Counted from the first letter of the stretch, positions 53,992 through 63,472 are shown. The stretch: 64,000 nt of DNA from SHYR01 sp036013055 (GCA_036013055.1 DASCQM010000011.1:6180-70179), one strand, 5' to 3'. The notes: generated by a model not told the origin, from the letters alone. Numbers and translations: made by a program.

Positions 53992-55059
53992 CTAGACGTC
54001 ATGCAGCTCCTTGATCAGCCACTGGAGCCGTTCCTCGGTCGGAACCGCCGCCTTCGCCTCCTTGCTGGCGTCGCCCCCGTAGGTGCCGGCGCGCTCGCGA
54101 CCGCTCGGCATCCGGAAGCTGATCCGGTCCGCATACTCGAAGTGCTCTCGAGCAAACTGTGGGAGGTTGTCGTAGGTCGTCGCATTCGCCATCTCAAGGG
54201 CGACTTCAAAATTGACCGCGTCGAACATCTTGTCCCACTGGCCCTTCTGCGAGAGCTCGTGAAGCTGCATCCCCAACGACTCGAGACCGTGCGCCCGGAA
54301 CACACCGTGATAGGACCGCGTAGAGCCATAGAACGAGATCGGACGGCGCAGCGCTTCGATCGACTGCTCGACCTCAGTGTCAGTCTCCCCGAACGCGTTG
54401 AAGCCACCCACGGAGATACTGATGTCGTCGACCGAACGCCCAGCACGCTTTGCACCCTTCGCAACTGCGGGGAGCACCGTTTCGCGAAGGTACTTCTCGG
54501 TCATGAAGCCGTGCGGTCGAAGGCCGTCCGCGCTGTAGCCAGCGGCTTCGGCCATTCGTGGCCCCACACTTGCCAGTGAGATCTTTGGGTGCGGGTAGTC
54601 GATCGGGCCAGGACTGAAGGCTGGCGTCATCAGCGTGTAGTTGTAGTCTTCGGTGGCGTATTGAGGCTTCTCGCCCTCCTGCCAGGAGCGCCAGATCGCG
54701 CGCATCATGCCGATGTAACTCTCCATGCGTTTTGCCGGTGGCGTCCAGGTCCCGCCGAAGCGGCGCAGATTGTGGCCCTTTACCTGACTACCGAGTCCGA
54801 GGTTGATACGCCCCTTGCTGAACTCCTGCAGATCCCAGGCCGACTGCGCCATCACCATCGGCGAGCGCGGGAACGCGATGGTGACGCTGGTGGCCAACTC
54901 GATGCTTTCGGTGTGCTCAGCGGCGAGTGTCAGCGCGAGGATCGAGTTGTGCTTCAGCTCGCCCGTGCTGATTCCGTCGAAACCGGCGGCCTCAGCGGCC
55001 TGTACCTGATCCTTAACGTTGCCAAGCCACGTTTCCCCGTAACCCGTCGTTACCTTCAT
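53992..55059 (-). CDS. LLM-class flavin/F420-dependent oxidoreductase
   Basis: A 355-residue luciferase-like TIM-barrel enzyme starting at ATG 55059 (GGGAGGA 6 nt upstream). Blocks: MKVTTGYGETWLGNVKDQVQ, AEAAGFDGISTGELKHNS, IELATSVTIAFPRSPMVMAQ, GRINLGLGSQVKGHNLRRFG and PKISLASVGPRMAEAAGYSADG. This pattern (GLGSQVKGH) is typical of the TIGR03617-like F420-dependent group. It sits alone between tRNA-fragment copies B and C and so looks like a mobile single-gene segment. Its substrate is unknown. Confidence 0.9.
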   Translation of the reverse strand: MKVTTGYGETWLGNVKDQVQAAEAAGFDGISTGELKHNSILALTLAAEHTESIELATSVTIAFPRSPMVMAQSAWDLQEFSKGRINLGLGSQVKGHNLRRFGGTWTPPAKRMESYIGMMRAIWRSWQEGEKPQYATEDYNYTLMTPAFSPGPIDYPHPKISLASVGPRMAEAAGYSADGLRPHGFMTEKYLRETVLPAVAKGAKRAGRSVDDISISVGGFNAFGETDTEVEQSIEALRRPISFYGSTRSYHGVFRAHGLESLGMQLHELSQKGQWDKMFDAVNFEVALEMANATTYDNLPQFAREHFEYADRISFRMPSGRERAGTYGGDASKEAKAAVPTEERLQWLIKELHDV

Positions 55060-55284
55060 TTCATTCCTCCCAAGCCGGCTGCTACCGGACTGACTCGAAA
55101 CCGACCGAATCATCGTCGAGCCACCGCCTCACGTCTAGGTGCATCTGAGGTTGGGCTTGGATGGAGGCAGAGCCGCGATTCGATCCACGCGCGATTTGAC
55201 CCGTGCGGTGCCGTCTGCGTCCTTGGGATCTCGCCGTGACGAAGCGTGCTCAGAAGGCAGATGGCCCACGTCTCGGACGCGAAG

Positions 55285-55308
55285 AAGGCCCGCCGATTGG
55301 CGGGCCTT
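55285..55308 (-). terminator. Terminator hairpin beside tRNA-fragment copy C
   Basis: A perfect 10-bp stem AAGGCCCGCC (55285-55294) / GGCGGGCCTT (55299-55308) with loop GATT; in the minus sense it is followed by CTTCG, so it ends with a short U-run. It lies 19 bp past the CCA of copy C, the usual place for a tRNA gene terminator. Confidence 0.65.
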
Positions 55309-55326
55309 ACCTCCATCTATTCTAGT

Positions 55327-55375
55327 TGGAGCGGGAGAAGGGATTCGAACCCTCGACCCTCTGCTTGGGAAGCAC
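55327..55375 (-). repeat. tRNA-Gly-like 3' half, copy C (att-like) next to the integrase
   Basis: In the minus sense: anticodon loop TTCCCAA (anticodon CCC, glycine), then GCAGAGGGTCGAGG, T-loop GTTCGAAT, CTCCCGC and TCCA. The 5' half of a tRNA is missing; bases beyond 55375 do not pair as an anticodon stem. Located 194 bp from the integrase stop, it is in the position of an integrase-adjacent attachment site. The 508-bp gap 55060-55568 holds only this unit. Confidence 0.75.
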
Positions 55376-55568
55376 GCTGGTCAGACTCATTTTGCGAATT
55401 CTGCGACGACCTCTGACTACCCTCGGCGAATCTGGAAATGGCAGGGGGGATGGCAGGGGTTTCAACGATTTCTAGCGTCGGTGAGATGTCGGTGACCAGT
55501 TTCAGCACTTCAGGGAAGCTTCAGGAGAAACGCCGCCTGGCGGCCCCCGTTGCCCACGTGCCAGTTGA

Positions 55569-56543
55569 TCAGGCGCTAGACTCAGATTCTGCGGCAGGGC
55601 TGCGGTAGATCTGCGGTGAAATCGGCTGCCTGGAGAGCATCTGGTCGGCTGGCGAGAAGCGATGATGCCGCATCGCGGCCTGCTCTGAGCGGTAGCTCGA
55701 AGAATACCGCCGCACCATGTCCGGGGATGAGTGTCCGAGCAAGTATTGGACGTCGAGTTCGCGAGCATCGTGCTCGATCGCCCAGGTAGCGAACGTGTGA
55801 CGGAAGCGGTGTGCATGCACCTTCGCGATGCCGGTCTCGCGGCCGAGTCGCCGCAGCATCTGCTTCAGGCCGTTGGGACGAAGCGCGACGCCATCCTTCA
55901 GCTGCCCCTGAGAAGTCGACGCGAGGAAGAGCGGCCCCTCGACAGTGCCGCGGGCGATGAGGTAGCTCTCGATTGCGTCTCGACATCGCTCGGCGAACGG
56001 GACGACGCGCTGTTTGCTCCCCTTGCCAAGACGCACAAGTAGTCGCTGTACCTCGACGTCGAGATCACTCAGATCGAGATGAACGACTTCGGAGCAGCGC
56101 AGGCCCGTGTCGACGAGCGTGAACAAGAGAGCTCGGTTGCGCACGCCAACAGGTCCGTCCCCGCACTCCGCCAGAAGCTGTCCCACCTCCTCGGCGGAGA
56201 ATGGCTGCACGACGCGCTGCGGCAAACGAATGTTCTTCACGCCGCGGAACGGCGATTCCTCTAGGTATCCCGACTCGACGAGCCAACTGAAGAAGCACCT
56301 CACCTCACGGAAGTATCGATGCCTCGTGTCTGCTGAGAGGTCAGTGAATCGACCGAGGTAAACATAGATGTGGTCACGCTCGATGGCGTCAGCGCGGTCA
56401 GGTACACCTTCTTCACCGAGCAGTGCGACGAAGCGTTCCAGCGTCCAGCGATACGCGCGAACGGTGTTCGGTGACTTGCCTTCGACGTCGCAGCGCAGCA
56501 GGTAGAGGTCGACCAGGTCGGTGAGGTGATTCATCTGGTGCAT
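55569..56543 (-). CDS. Tyrosine recombinase / integrase
   Basis: A 324-residue XerC/D-like recombinase with complete catalytic set: Arg in TGLRCSEVVHL, Lys in LGKGSKQRVV, His-x2-Arg in HAHRFRHTFATW, His in LLGHSSPDMV and Tyr in VRRYSSSYRSEQ. The N-terminal SAM-like DNA-binding domain (residues about 5-95, SPNTVRAYRWTLERFVALL) is present. The start may be ATG 56543 or 56534. Its stop faces tRNA-fragment copy C. It probably cuts at the tRNA 3' half and created the adjacent repeats. No excisionase is seen. Confidence 0.94.
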   Translation of the reverse strand: MHQMNHLTDLVDLYLLRCDVEGKSPNTVRAYRWTLERFVALLGEEGVPDRADAIERDHIYVYLGRFTDLSADTRHRYFREVRCFFSWLVESGYLEESPFRGVKNIRLPQRVVQPFSAEEVGQLLAECGDGPVGVRNRALLFTLVDTGLRCSEVVHLDLSDLDVEVQRLLVRLGKGSKQRVVPFAERCRDAIESYLIARGTVEGPLFLASTSQGQLKDGVALRPNGLKQMLRRLGRETGIAKVHAHRFRHTFATWAIEHDARELDVQYLLGHSSPDMVRRYSSSYRSEQAAMRHHRFSPADQMLSRQPISPQIYRSPAAESESSA

Positions 56544-56704
56544 GGACGCTCTATGTGGGCGACGAGTCAAGGTGGAGACACTGCATGCGCTCGCTTGTGT
56601 CTAGCGACGGACCAGCCCCGGTTGGCGCGATAGAATCTGCTATATTGCGTGCTCATCCGGGCTAGGTCGCAATCCAACGCGGCGCTCGCCGTGGAACCGC
56701 AGGG

Positions 56705-57628
56705 GTGGAATCGGGATTGAAGCCAGCCGCGTTCGAGTACTTTGACCCAGAGACCGTGTCGGAGTGCCTCGCTCTGCTATCGGAGCACGGCGACGAGGCG
56801 AAGTTGATCGCTGGTGGGCAGAGCCTCGCTCCCCTCATGAATTTCCGTCTGGCGCAGCCAGGCATCGTCGTCGATCTCAACCGCATCGAGTCCCTCTCGT
56901 ACATTCGTACCGACGGGGATGTCCTGCGGATTGGCGCCATGACGCGGCAGCGCGAGATTGAGATGGACGCGGTCACCCGCGAGTTCGCGCCACTGCTCGC
57001 GGAGGCTATCCCACATATCGGACACTTTCAGATTCGAAACAGGGGCACAATCGGCGGCAGTCTGGCTCACGCGGATCCAGCGGCAGAACTCCCGGCAGTG
57101 CTATTGGCGCTGGACGCAACGCTGCTGATTCAAGGCCCCGGCGGCGAACGGACCGAGACCGCCACCAACTTCTTCCACGGGTACCTCACTACGTCACTTG
57201 CTCCCGACGAGATTCTCAGCGAGATCGCGATCCCTCGGGCCGACGTGCGCGAAGGCTGTTCGGTGCTCGAACTGACCGAGCGTCACGGCGACTTTGCGCT
57301 CGTTGGCGTCGCCTGCAGGCTCACGACCGACGCTGAAGGCGTGATCTCCGACGCTGCCGTCTCGCTGTTCGGGGTGAGCGACCGGCCAGTGCTGGCACCT
57401 GCAGTCGAGGCGCTGGTGGGAGGGGCCGGGGGCAACTTCAGCGAGGTCGCACAATCGATCTCGGAGACGTTGACACCCGACTCGGACAGTCATGCCTCAG
57501 CTGAATATCGATCACGCGTCGCCGGTGTTCTCGCGCGACGAGCGCTCGAAGAGGCATATGAGAGGTCGACCGATGCGTCGGCCTCGGTCGAATCGCGCAC
57601 ATGCCCGCTGACGCCGCCGACCTCGTAG
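56705..57628 (+). CDS. Molybdenum hydroxylase FAD-binding subunit (CoxM/XdhB type)
   Basis: A 307-residue FAD subunit. The two FAD pyrophosphate motifs are clear: KLIAGGQSLAPLMNFR (AGGQS, about residues 37-41) and RNRGTIGGSLAHADPAAELP (TIGGS). The PCMH-type domain is followed by the CO_deh_flav_C domain (EGCSVLELTERHGDFALVGV). It passes electrons from the iron-sulfur subunit to NAD or another acceptor. GTG 56705 or TTG 56717 may be the start. It opens the catabolic operon and overlaps the next gene by 28 bp. Confidence 0.92.
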   Translation: MESGLKPAAFEYFDPETVSECLALLSEHGDEAKLIAGGQSLAPLMNFRLAQPGIVVDLNRIESLSYIRTDGDVLRIGAMTRQREIEMDAVTREFAPLLAEAIPHIGHFQIRNRGTIGGSLAHADPAAELPAVLLALDATLLIQGPGGERTETATNFFHGYLTTSLAPDEILSEIAIPRADVREGCSVLELTERHGDFALVGVACRLTTDAEGVISDAAVSLFGVSDRPVLAPAVEALVGGAGGNFSEVAQSISETLTPDSDSHASAEYRSRVAGVLARRALEEAYERSTDASASVESRTCPLTPPTS

Positions 57629-59070
57629 TACGCAACGGATGGGTCGTCAGCGAATCCGGACGTTTCCGAGGAGGTGTCGCGGTACGCGGCGAGACGATCG
57701 TGGCTGTGGGTCCCGACGACAGCCTGCCGCCCGCAGATCGTGTGATCGACGCCGAAGGGCAGTTCATCATTCCCGGACTGATCGACGCGCATGTCCACAT
57801 GAGCAGCGAGGAGGACCCGACGATCGCGGAGGCGCTGGAAGCCAACCTCCCGGTTGAGACGGACGGGATGTTGCACGGTGGCGTCACCACGTTCGGCACG
57901 TTCGTCGCAGCAGCGAGCGACGAGTTGATCGCCGCCGTCAGCGATTCAATCTCCGGTCTCGACCGATGGTCCCACGTCGATTCCTTCTGTCACGCAGTGG
58001 TCCGGGATGAAGAGACCCTCGCAGTGATCCCCGACGCCTGGAGTCTCGGTGTCACGTCGTTCAAGCACTTCTACAACGCCTATCGCCGACGAGGGCACGA
58101 AGATCCGGGCCTTGCCTCGCTCTATCGCCCGGTCGAGAACGATGTCCTGCTGCGCTCGATGAAGCTGATCCAGTCGCTCGGACAGCCGGGCGTGGCGATG
58201 GTTCATGCCGAGGACATCGACATCATCAGTGTCGCCGAGGCAGAGGTGTCGGCGACCGGGCGGCGCGACCTCAAGGCGTGGAGTGACAGCCGGCCGAACA
58301 TGGCCGAGTTTCTCCGCGTCGGGCAGGCGATCGAACTCAGCAAGTTCACTGGCTGTCCGCTGTACATCGTCCACATGTCGACGCAGGAAGCCTGCGCCAT
58401 GGTAGGAGCGGCCAGGCGCGACGGGCTGCCGATCTGGTCAGAGGTCGGACCGCACTGGCTAACCCATCACGGCGACATGGAGGCGGAAATCGGCTGCTGG
58501 GGCAAGGTGAACGCGCCGCTCCGTTCACCGGCCGACAACGAGGCGCTGTGGAGAGGCTTCCATTCGGACTCCGTCACCTGCCTCGGTACGGACCACGGCA
58601 CGGGTGGGAGGACGCACGAGACCAAGGAGAAGGGCGGCGGCAAGCACGACAACATCTGGGCCGCTCGACCCGGTATCAAGGGGGGCAGCGAGCACATGCT
58701 CCCCGTGATGATGACCTACGGCGTCCACACCGGACGCATCTCGATCGAAGACCTCGTCCGGACCGGGTCAGCGACGACGGCCCGCGTCTTCGGCCTCTAC
58801 CCGCGCAAGGGCATCCTCGCTCCGGGCGCGGACGCAGATATCGTGATCGTCGACCCCGATCGGGAGGCGGTTGTCGACGACGACTTCTACCACGGCCTGT
58901 GCGAGGTGAGCATCTACGCCGGCCACCAGCTGCGAGGGATGGCACGCACCACCATCGTTCGTGGACACGTGCAGATGGAGGACTACGAGACCGTCAGCGA
59001 GCCGAGCCGGGGCCGCTACCAGCCTCGCGGCGCGGCGGCCACCGACTGGTCGCCACCAGCGCCGCGATGA
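57601..59070 (+). CDS. Dihydropyrimidinase / hydantoinase-type cyclic amidohydrolase
   Basis: A 489-residue amidohydrolase with a binuclear metal site: HxH in GLIDAHVHM (about residues 62-66), the carboxylated Lys in TSFKHFYNAY, His in MVHAEDID and VHMSTQEA, and Asp in CLGTDHGT. The N- and C-terminal strands form the usual beta-sandwich (ADLVVRNGWVV; ADADIVIVDPDREAVVDD). Family members open cyclic amide rings such as hydantoin, dihydrouracil, allantoin or dihydroorotate. Its position between molybdenum hydroxylase subunits suggests an N-heterocycle that is first hydroxylated and then ring-opened (inference). Confidence 0.92.
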   Translation: MPADAADLVVRNGWVVSESGRFRGGVAVRGETIVAVGPDDSLPPADRVIDAEGQFIIPGLIDAHVHMSSEEDPTIAEALEANLPVETDGMLHGGVTTFGTFVAAASDELIAAVSDSISGLDRWSHVDSFCHAVVRDEETLAVIPDAWSLGVTSFKHFYNAYRRRGHEDPGLASLYRPVENDVLLRSMKLIQSLGQPGVAMVHAEDIDIISVAEAEVSATGRRDLKAWSDSRPNMAEFLRVGQAIELSKFTGCPLYIVHMSTQEACAMVGAARRDGLPIWSEVGPHWLTHHGDMEAEIGCWGKVNAPLRSPADNEALWRGFHSDSVTCLGTDHGTGGRTHETKEKGGGKHDNIWAARPGIKGGSEHMLPVMMTYGVHTGRISIEDLVRTGSATTARVFGLYPRKGILAPGADADIVIVDPDREAVVDDDFYHGLCEVSIYAGHQLRGMARTTIVRGHVQMEDYETVSEPSRGRYQPRGAAATDWSPPAPR

Positions 59071-60074
59071 TCAAACTCGGACTGCAGACGCTGCAATTCC
59101 TGAACGACCGAGAGCGTCCATACGCCGATCAGATCGACGAGTTCATTCCGGTAGCGCGGGCCGCGGACGCACTCGGGCTCAGCTGGCTCTCGGCCTCTGA
59201 ACACTGGATGTCAGCGCCAACGGTGTGGGGCTCCCAGATCCCGTTGCTCAGCCGCCTGGCGCCAGAAGTCCCGCACATGGAACTGATGACGCAGATGCTG
59301 CTGCTCCCGCTGCACAATCCGGTGCACGTTGCGGAGCAGCTCGCCACCCTGGACCAGATCAGCAGAGGGCGTCTGCTGTTCGGTGCCGCGATCGGCTACC
59401 GCGAGGCCGAGATCGACGCGGCCGGGTTCACGCGCACCGACCGCGTCTCACGTCTGCGCGAGAGCCTGACCGTCATCGAGCAGCTCTGGACCGGCGAGCG
59501 TGTATCGAGCCACGGGCGCTGGTGGAACATCGATGGCGAAATGGGCTTCACCCCGTACCGGAAGCCTCATCCTCCGATCCTTCTCGCGGCCCAGAGCGAA
59601 GCGGCCACCCGACGTGCCGCCCGTATCGCTGATGGCGTCTTCTTTGGCCCGCACGCCACGTTCGATGACCTCTCCCAGCTGGTCGGGACGTACCGCGACA
59701 CTCTCGTCGACGAAGGGCGACAGCCCGGGATCATCGGCGCGGGGCGAGCTGTGTTCGTCGGTGCGAGTAGGGACGAAGCAATCCAGCTCGCGCGCGAGTC
59801 GGTGCAGAAGTCGGTCAGCATGTACGGCGGTTGGGACATGCAGGAAGACGGGATGATCAACCTGCTCTCCGGCGATGATTCGCGCGAGTGGGCCGTGGCC
59901 GGGACTCCCGCTGATTGTGTCGAGACCCTGCATCGCCTCTACGACGACTACGGCCTGAACCACGTAACGCTGACCATCTACAACTTGCCCGCTGACCCGG
60001 AAGGGCGCCTTGAGTACGTGCAGCGGCTGGCGGAAGATGTCGCCGAACCAGCCAGGCGGCTGACCGGTGCCTGA
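59067..60074 (+). CDS. LLM-class flavin-dependent oxidoreductase
   Basis: A 335-residue luciferase-like protein starting at ATG 59067 that overlaps the amidohydrolase TGA (ATGA). Blocks: GLSWLSASEHWMS, HMELMTQMLLLPLHNPVHVA, GRLLFGAAIGYREAEIDAAG, FTPYRKPHPPILLAAQSEAA and TPADCVETLHRLYDDYGLNH. The SEHW and GxGYR pattern fits FMNH2-dependent monooxygenases of the group that includes RutA-like and alkanal-type enzymes. In this operon it may open or oxidise a ring carbon next to nitrogen. Confidence 0.92.
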   Translation: MIKLGLQTLQFLNDRERPYADQIDEFIPVARAADALGLSWLSASEHWMSAPTVWGSQIPLLSRLAPEVPHMELMTQMLLLPLHNPVHVAEQLATLDQISRGRLLFGAAIGYREAEIDAAGFTRTDRVSRLRESLTVIEQLWTGERVSSHGRWWNIDGEMGFTPYRKPHPPILLAAQSEAATRRAARIADGVFFGPHATFDDLSQLVGTYRDTLVDEGRQPGIIGAGRAVFVGASRDEAIQLARESVQKSVSMYGGWDMQEDGMINLLSGDDSREWAVAGTPADCVETLHRLYDDYGLNHVTLTIYNLPADPEGRLEYVQRLAEDVAEPARRLTGA

Positions 60075-62421
60075 GGAGATGGGTGCGAGTGAGATGACTC
60101 AGGACGCGATCGGCGCCGACATCGCGCGCCCCGGCGACCGTCAGCTGGTGACCGGCGACGCGCACTTCGTCGGAGATATTCATCTGTACAAGGAGGCGCA
60201 GATGTGTGTGGTGAGGAGCCTGCTCCCGCACGCCCGCATCGAGTCGATCGACCTGACAAGGGCCCGCCAGATGCCCGGAGTCCTGCTCGCGTTCTCGGCT
60301 GCGGACTGCCCTTCACCGCTTTCGAAGATCACGGTCAGATCCAAGTCCCCGCCAGGTCTGGAACCGTTCCTGCAGTATCCGCTGGCGACCGACCGCGCGC
60401 GCTATGTGGGTGAGCCGGTGGCGGTGATCGTCGCAGAAAGTCGTTACCTCGCGGAGGACGCCGCAGACGCCGTCGAGATCGACTACGACCCACTGCCGCC
60501 GCTGGCAGGCATCGAGGCCTCGCTGAGCGAGGGCGCATCCACAATCCATGATGGAACGACCGGTAACGTAGCAAGCGTCCGGGAATTCGACGTGGGTGAT
60601 GATCCGTCGGACGTGCTCAAGTCGTGCGATGTCGTCTTCACCGAACGCCTCACGAGCCAACGCGGCACCGCGTCGCCGATGGAGACGCGCGGGCTGCTCG
60701 CCGACTACGACCACAGCCGCGGCTTCTTCACGCTCTGGGGTGCGACCAAGGCCCCGTACTACAACAGGCGCGTGCTGGCTCGGGCGCTCGAACTGCCCGA
60801 GCATCGCGTTCGACTCGTCGAGACACATGTCGGAGGCGGCTTCGGCAGTCGCGGCGAACTGTACCCCGAGGACTATCTCGTGGCGTTTGCTTCGAAGGAA
60901 CTGCGCCGCCCGGTCAAGTGGATCGAGGACCGGCGAGAGCACCTGACGGCGGCAAACCACTCTCGTCAGCAGGAGTGGGAGATCACGATCGGCGCCACTA
61001 GCGACGGCGTGATCAAGGCGATTCACGCCACGATGGACACCGACATTGGTGCGTATGTGCGCACGCATGGCGTACGCGTCCCTTCAATTAGCGGCGGCAT
61101 GCTGCGCGGACCCTACGACATCCCCAGCTACTACTGCTTGTTCCGTGCGGTCCTGACGAACAAGACACCGATGGGGACCTATCGTTCCCCGGGTCGCTAC
61201 GAAGCCAATTTCGTCCGCGAACGCATGATCGATCTGCTTGCCGAACGACTGAACATGGATCGCGTCGACCTGAGGAATCGCAATCTGATACGCGCTGACC
61301 AGATGCCATTCGACACGGGAATGGTGCTCGACGGCGAACGCATCGTCTACGACAGCGGCGACTACCCCGCCTCGCTTCAGCGAGTCGCGGAGAGCCTGAA
61401 GTACAGCGCGGCCGAGCAGCAAAAGGTCGCTGCTCTGGAGTCGGGTCGACTCCTGGGTATCGGCCTCGCACCGTTTGTCGAGCACAGTGGTTCCGGCACG
61501 TTCGAAACTGCCACCATCCGTATCGACAGCACCGGCAAGGTGGTGCTGGCGACCGGCCTCGCCGAGATGGGCCAGAAGCAGGAGACGATGCTGTCCCAGA
61601 TATGCGCCTCGGTGCTGAAGGTCAGCCCGGCGGAGATCACCGTGATCCATGGCGACACCGACGCCAGCCCCACGGGGGCAGGTACGTATGCCAGCCGCGG
61701 TGCGGTGATGGGTGGCAACGCCGCTTATCTCGCAGCGCAGAAGCTGCGTGAGCGGATCATCCGTGTGGCAAGCCACACGCTCTCATGCCCTCCCGAGGAT
61801 CTGGAGGTCGCCGGCGGCACGGTATTCCCAAGCGGAGACGAGGATCGAGCGCTCACGTTCTCCGAGCTCTTCCCATTCGTCGATCGTCCTGAGATCGGAG
61901 ACGAGGACGAAGCCGAAGGCCTCCTAATCAACGTTCGGTACCGCGCCGAGCCCGGGTTCTGGGGCTACGGCACCAAGGGAGCGACTGTCGAAATCGACCC
62001 CGAAACCGGAAAGGTTGAGGTGAAGCGCTTCGTCGTTCACTACGACGTCGGGCGGATCATCAATCCATCGCTCTGCGAGGGTCAGATCGTCGGCGGGGCA
62101 GCCCAGGGGATCGGCGGCGCGTTGCTTGAATCGCTGGAGTACTCGGAGGATGGGCAGCCGCTGTCGGCGAGCTTCATGGACTACATGCTCCCGCAGACAA
62201 CAGAAGTGCCCCGCATCGAGTGCATCATCACCGAGGACTTTCCGAGCCCGCTGAATCCGCTCGGCGTGAAGGGTGTTGGGGAGGCGGGCATCGCTGCAGC
62301 CGGCGCTGCGATCGGCAACGCTGTGGCCGACGCGCTATCCGGTGTCGGCGAAACCGTCCGCGCGTTGCCTCTGACACCGGCACGAGTTCTCGACCTGCTT
62401 CACCACGGGAAGAGCGAATGA
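60067..62421 (+). CDS. Molybdenum hydroxylase large subunit (xanthine dehydrogenase / CoxL family)
   Basis: A 784-residue molybdopterin-cytosine-dinucleotide-binding subunit. The first domain has DRQLVTGDAHFVGDI and RYVGEPVAVIVAESRYLAED; the second has VGGGFGSRGELYPED and KTPMGTYRSPGRYEANF, and near the end the catalytic Glu is in GVKGVGEAGIAAAGAAI. The loop TYRSPGR differs from the AYRCSFR of true CO dehydrogenase, so it is an aldehyde- or heterocycle-oxidising member. The start is uncertain (GTG 60067, ATG 60079, ATG 60094). The [2Fe-2S] subunit is not in the window. Confidence 0.93.
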   Translation: MPEEMGASEMTQDAIGADIARPGDRQLVTGDAHFVGDIHLYKEAQMCVVRSLLPHARIESIDLTRARQMPGVLLAFSAADCPSPLSKITVRSKSPPGLEPFLQYPLATDRARYVGEPVAVIVAESRYLAEDAADAVEIDYDPLPPLAGIEASLSEGASTIHDGTTGNVASVREFDVGDDPSDVLKSCDVVFTERLTSQRGTASPMETRGLLADYDHSRGFFTLWGATKAPYYNRRVLARALELPEHRVRLVETHVGGGFGSRGELYPEDYLVAFASKELRRPVKWIEDRREHLTAANHSRQQEWEITIGATSDGVIKAIHATMDTDIGAYVRTHGVRVPSISGGMLRGPYDIPSYYCLFRAVLTNKTPMGTYRSPGRYEANFVRERMIDLLAERLNMDRVDLRNRNLIRADQMPFDTGMVLDGERIVYDSGDYPASLQRVAESLKYSAAEQQKVAALESGRLLGIGLAPFVEHSGSGTFETATIRIDSTGKVVLATGLAEMGQKQETMLSQICASVLKVSPAEITVIHGDTDASPTGAGTYASRGAVMGGNAAYLAAQKLRERIIRVASHTLSCPPEDLEVAGGTVFPSGDEDRALTFSELFPFVDRPEIGDEDEAEGLLINVRYRAEPGFWGYGTKGATVEIDPETGKVEVKRFVVHYDVGRIINPSLCEGQIVGGAAQGIGGALLESLEYSEDGQPLSASFMDYMLPQTTEVPRIECIITEDFPSPLNPLGVKGVGEAGIAAAGAAIGNAVADALSGVGETVRALPLTPARVLDLLHHGKSE

Positions 62422-62462
62422 AGCTGCGACCGCTCACCCGCAGCGCCGGAAGGTACCGCTAG

Positions 62463-63455
62463 ATGTCCGTCATCGACTTCCACGTCCACCACTACCCCGC
62501 CAGCTATCTGGAGGCGGTCTCCGCGCCCGGACCGCTCCACCGCGCGGAGCGCGACGCCGAGGGCAGGCTCATCGTGCGCTTCCGCGGCGGGGTGTCCTTG
62601 ATCGCACCACCGATCGTCCCGGATGCCACTGAGCGCCTCCGGGCGATGGAGGCCGCTGACGTGGACATCCAGGTGCTGTCCGTTTCGGCACCGGCGCTCT
62701 ACTTCACCTCCGGTCAGCCTGCTCTTGAGCTAGCCCGTCAGGTGAACGATGACCTCGCCAGTCTGGCGAGCGAGGCTCCGACGCGATTCCGCACGATGGC
62801 CACGTTGCCGCTGACTGACCCCGAACTCGTGAACGACGAACTAGCCCGGTGCCTCGATGTGCTGGGCGTATCTGGCGCGATGATCATGACCAACATTGCT
62901 GGCGTTCCGCTGGACGATGAGCGATTCGAGGAGTTCTACGCGTTCGCGAATGAGCGGTCTCTCCTCCTGCACGTTCATCCGACGGTTCCCGTGGAAACGG
63001 GATTCGAGACCGATCTTGCTCTCACGCTAGCCGTCTCAGCGCTCGGCGAGACAGGTATCACGATTGCGCGCCTCGTGGTCTCCGGTGTGATGGAGCGATA
63101 CCCGAAGATCCGCTGGGTATTCTCACACCTCGGCGGCTCGATACCGCTCACCCTCGCCCGCATCGATAGCTCCTACCGACGCTTCCCCGAAGCGCAGGAG
63201 CACATCAGCCGCCCGCCATCCGAGTTCCTTCGCGAGCTGTACTACGACACCGCCTCGGTTCAGCCCGCTGCGATTCGTTTCACCGCAGAGACCATGGGTG
63301 CTGACCGGCTCGTCTTCGGCAGCGACTACCCGCATGTAGCTGGGGCGCCTCAGGTCCACCTCGACGCCCTGGAACAGGCTGCGCTCGACCCGGCGGACGT
63401 CCAGTCGATCCTGGCCGGTAGGGCGCGGACGCTGCTCGACGGCGAGCACGAGTAA
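62463..63455 (+). CDS. ACMSD-type amidohydrolase (amidohydrolase family 2)
   Basis: A 330-residue TIM-barrel metal hydrolase/decarboxylase. Metal ligands: HxH in VIDFHVHHYP, His in LLLHVHPTVP, His in WVFSHLGGSIPL and Asp in FGSDYPHVAG. The family includes 2-amino-3-carboxymuconate semialdehyde decarboxylase, gamma-resorcylate decarboxylase and hydrolases of ring-cleavage products. It follows the molybdenum hydroxylase after 41 bp, fitting a late step in a heterocycle or aromatic pathway. Confidence 0.9.
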   Translation: MSVIDFHVHHYPASYLEAVSAPGPLHRAERDAEGRLIVRFRGGVSLIAPPIVPDATERLRAMEAADVDIQVLSVSAPALYFTSGQPALELARQVNDDLASLASEAPTRFRTMATLPLTDPELVNDELARCLDVLGVSGAMIMTNIAGVPLDDERFEEFYAFANERSLLLHVHPTVPVETGFETDLALTLAVSALGETGITIARLVVSGVMERYPKIRWVFSHLGGSIPLTLARIDSSYRRFPEAQEHISRPPSEFLRELYYDTASVQPAAIRFTAETMGADRLVFGSDYPHVAGAPQVHLDALEQAALDPADVQSILAGRARTLLDGEHE

Positions 63456-63472
63456 CGAACGGTAGGTCAGCT

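Noticed and set aside
60067..62421. Form I carbon monoxide dehydrogenase
   Set aside because: The active-site loop is TYRSPGR rather than AYRCSFR, and the operon contains heterocycle-type enzymes.
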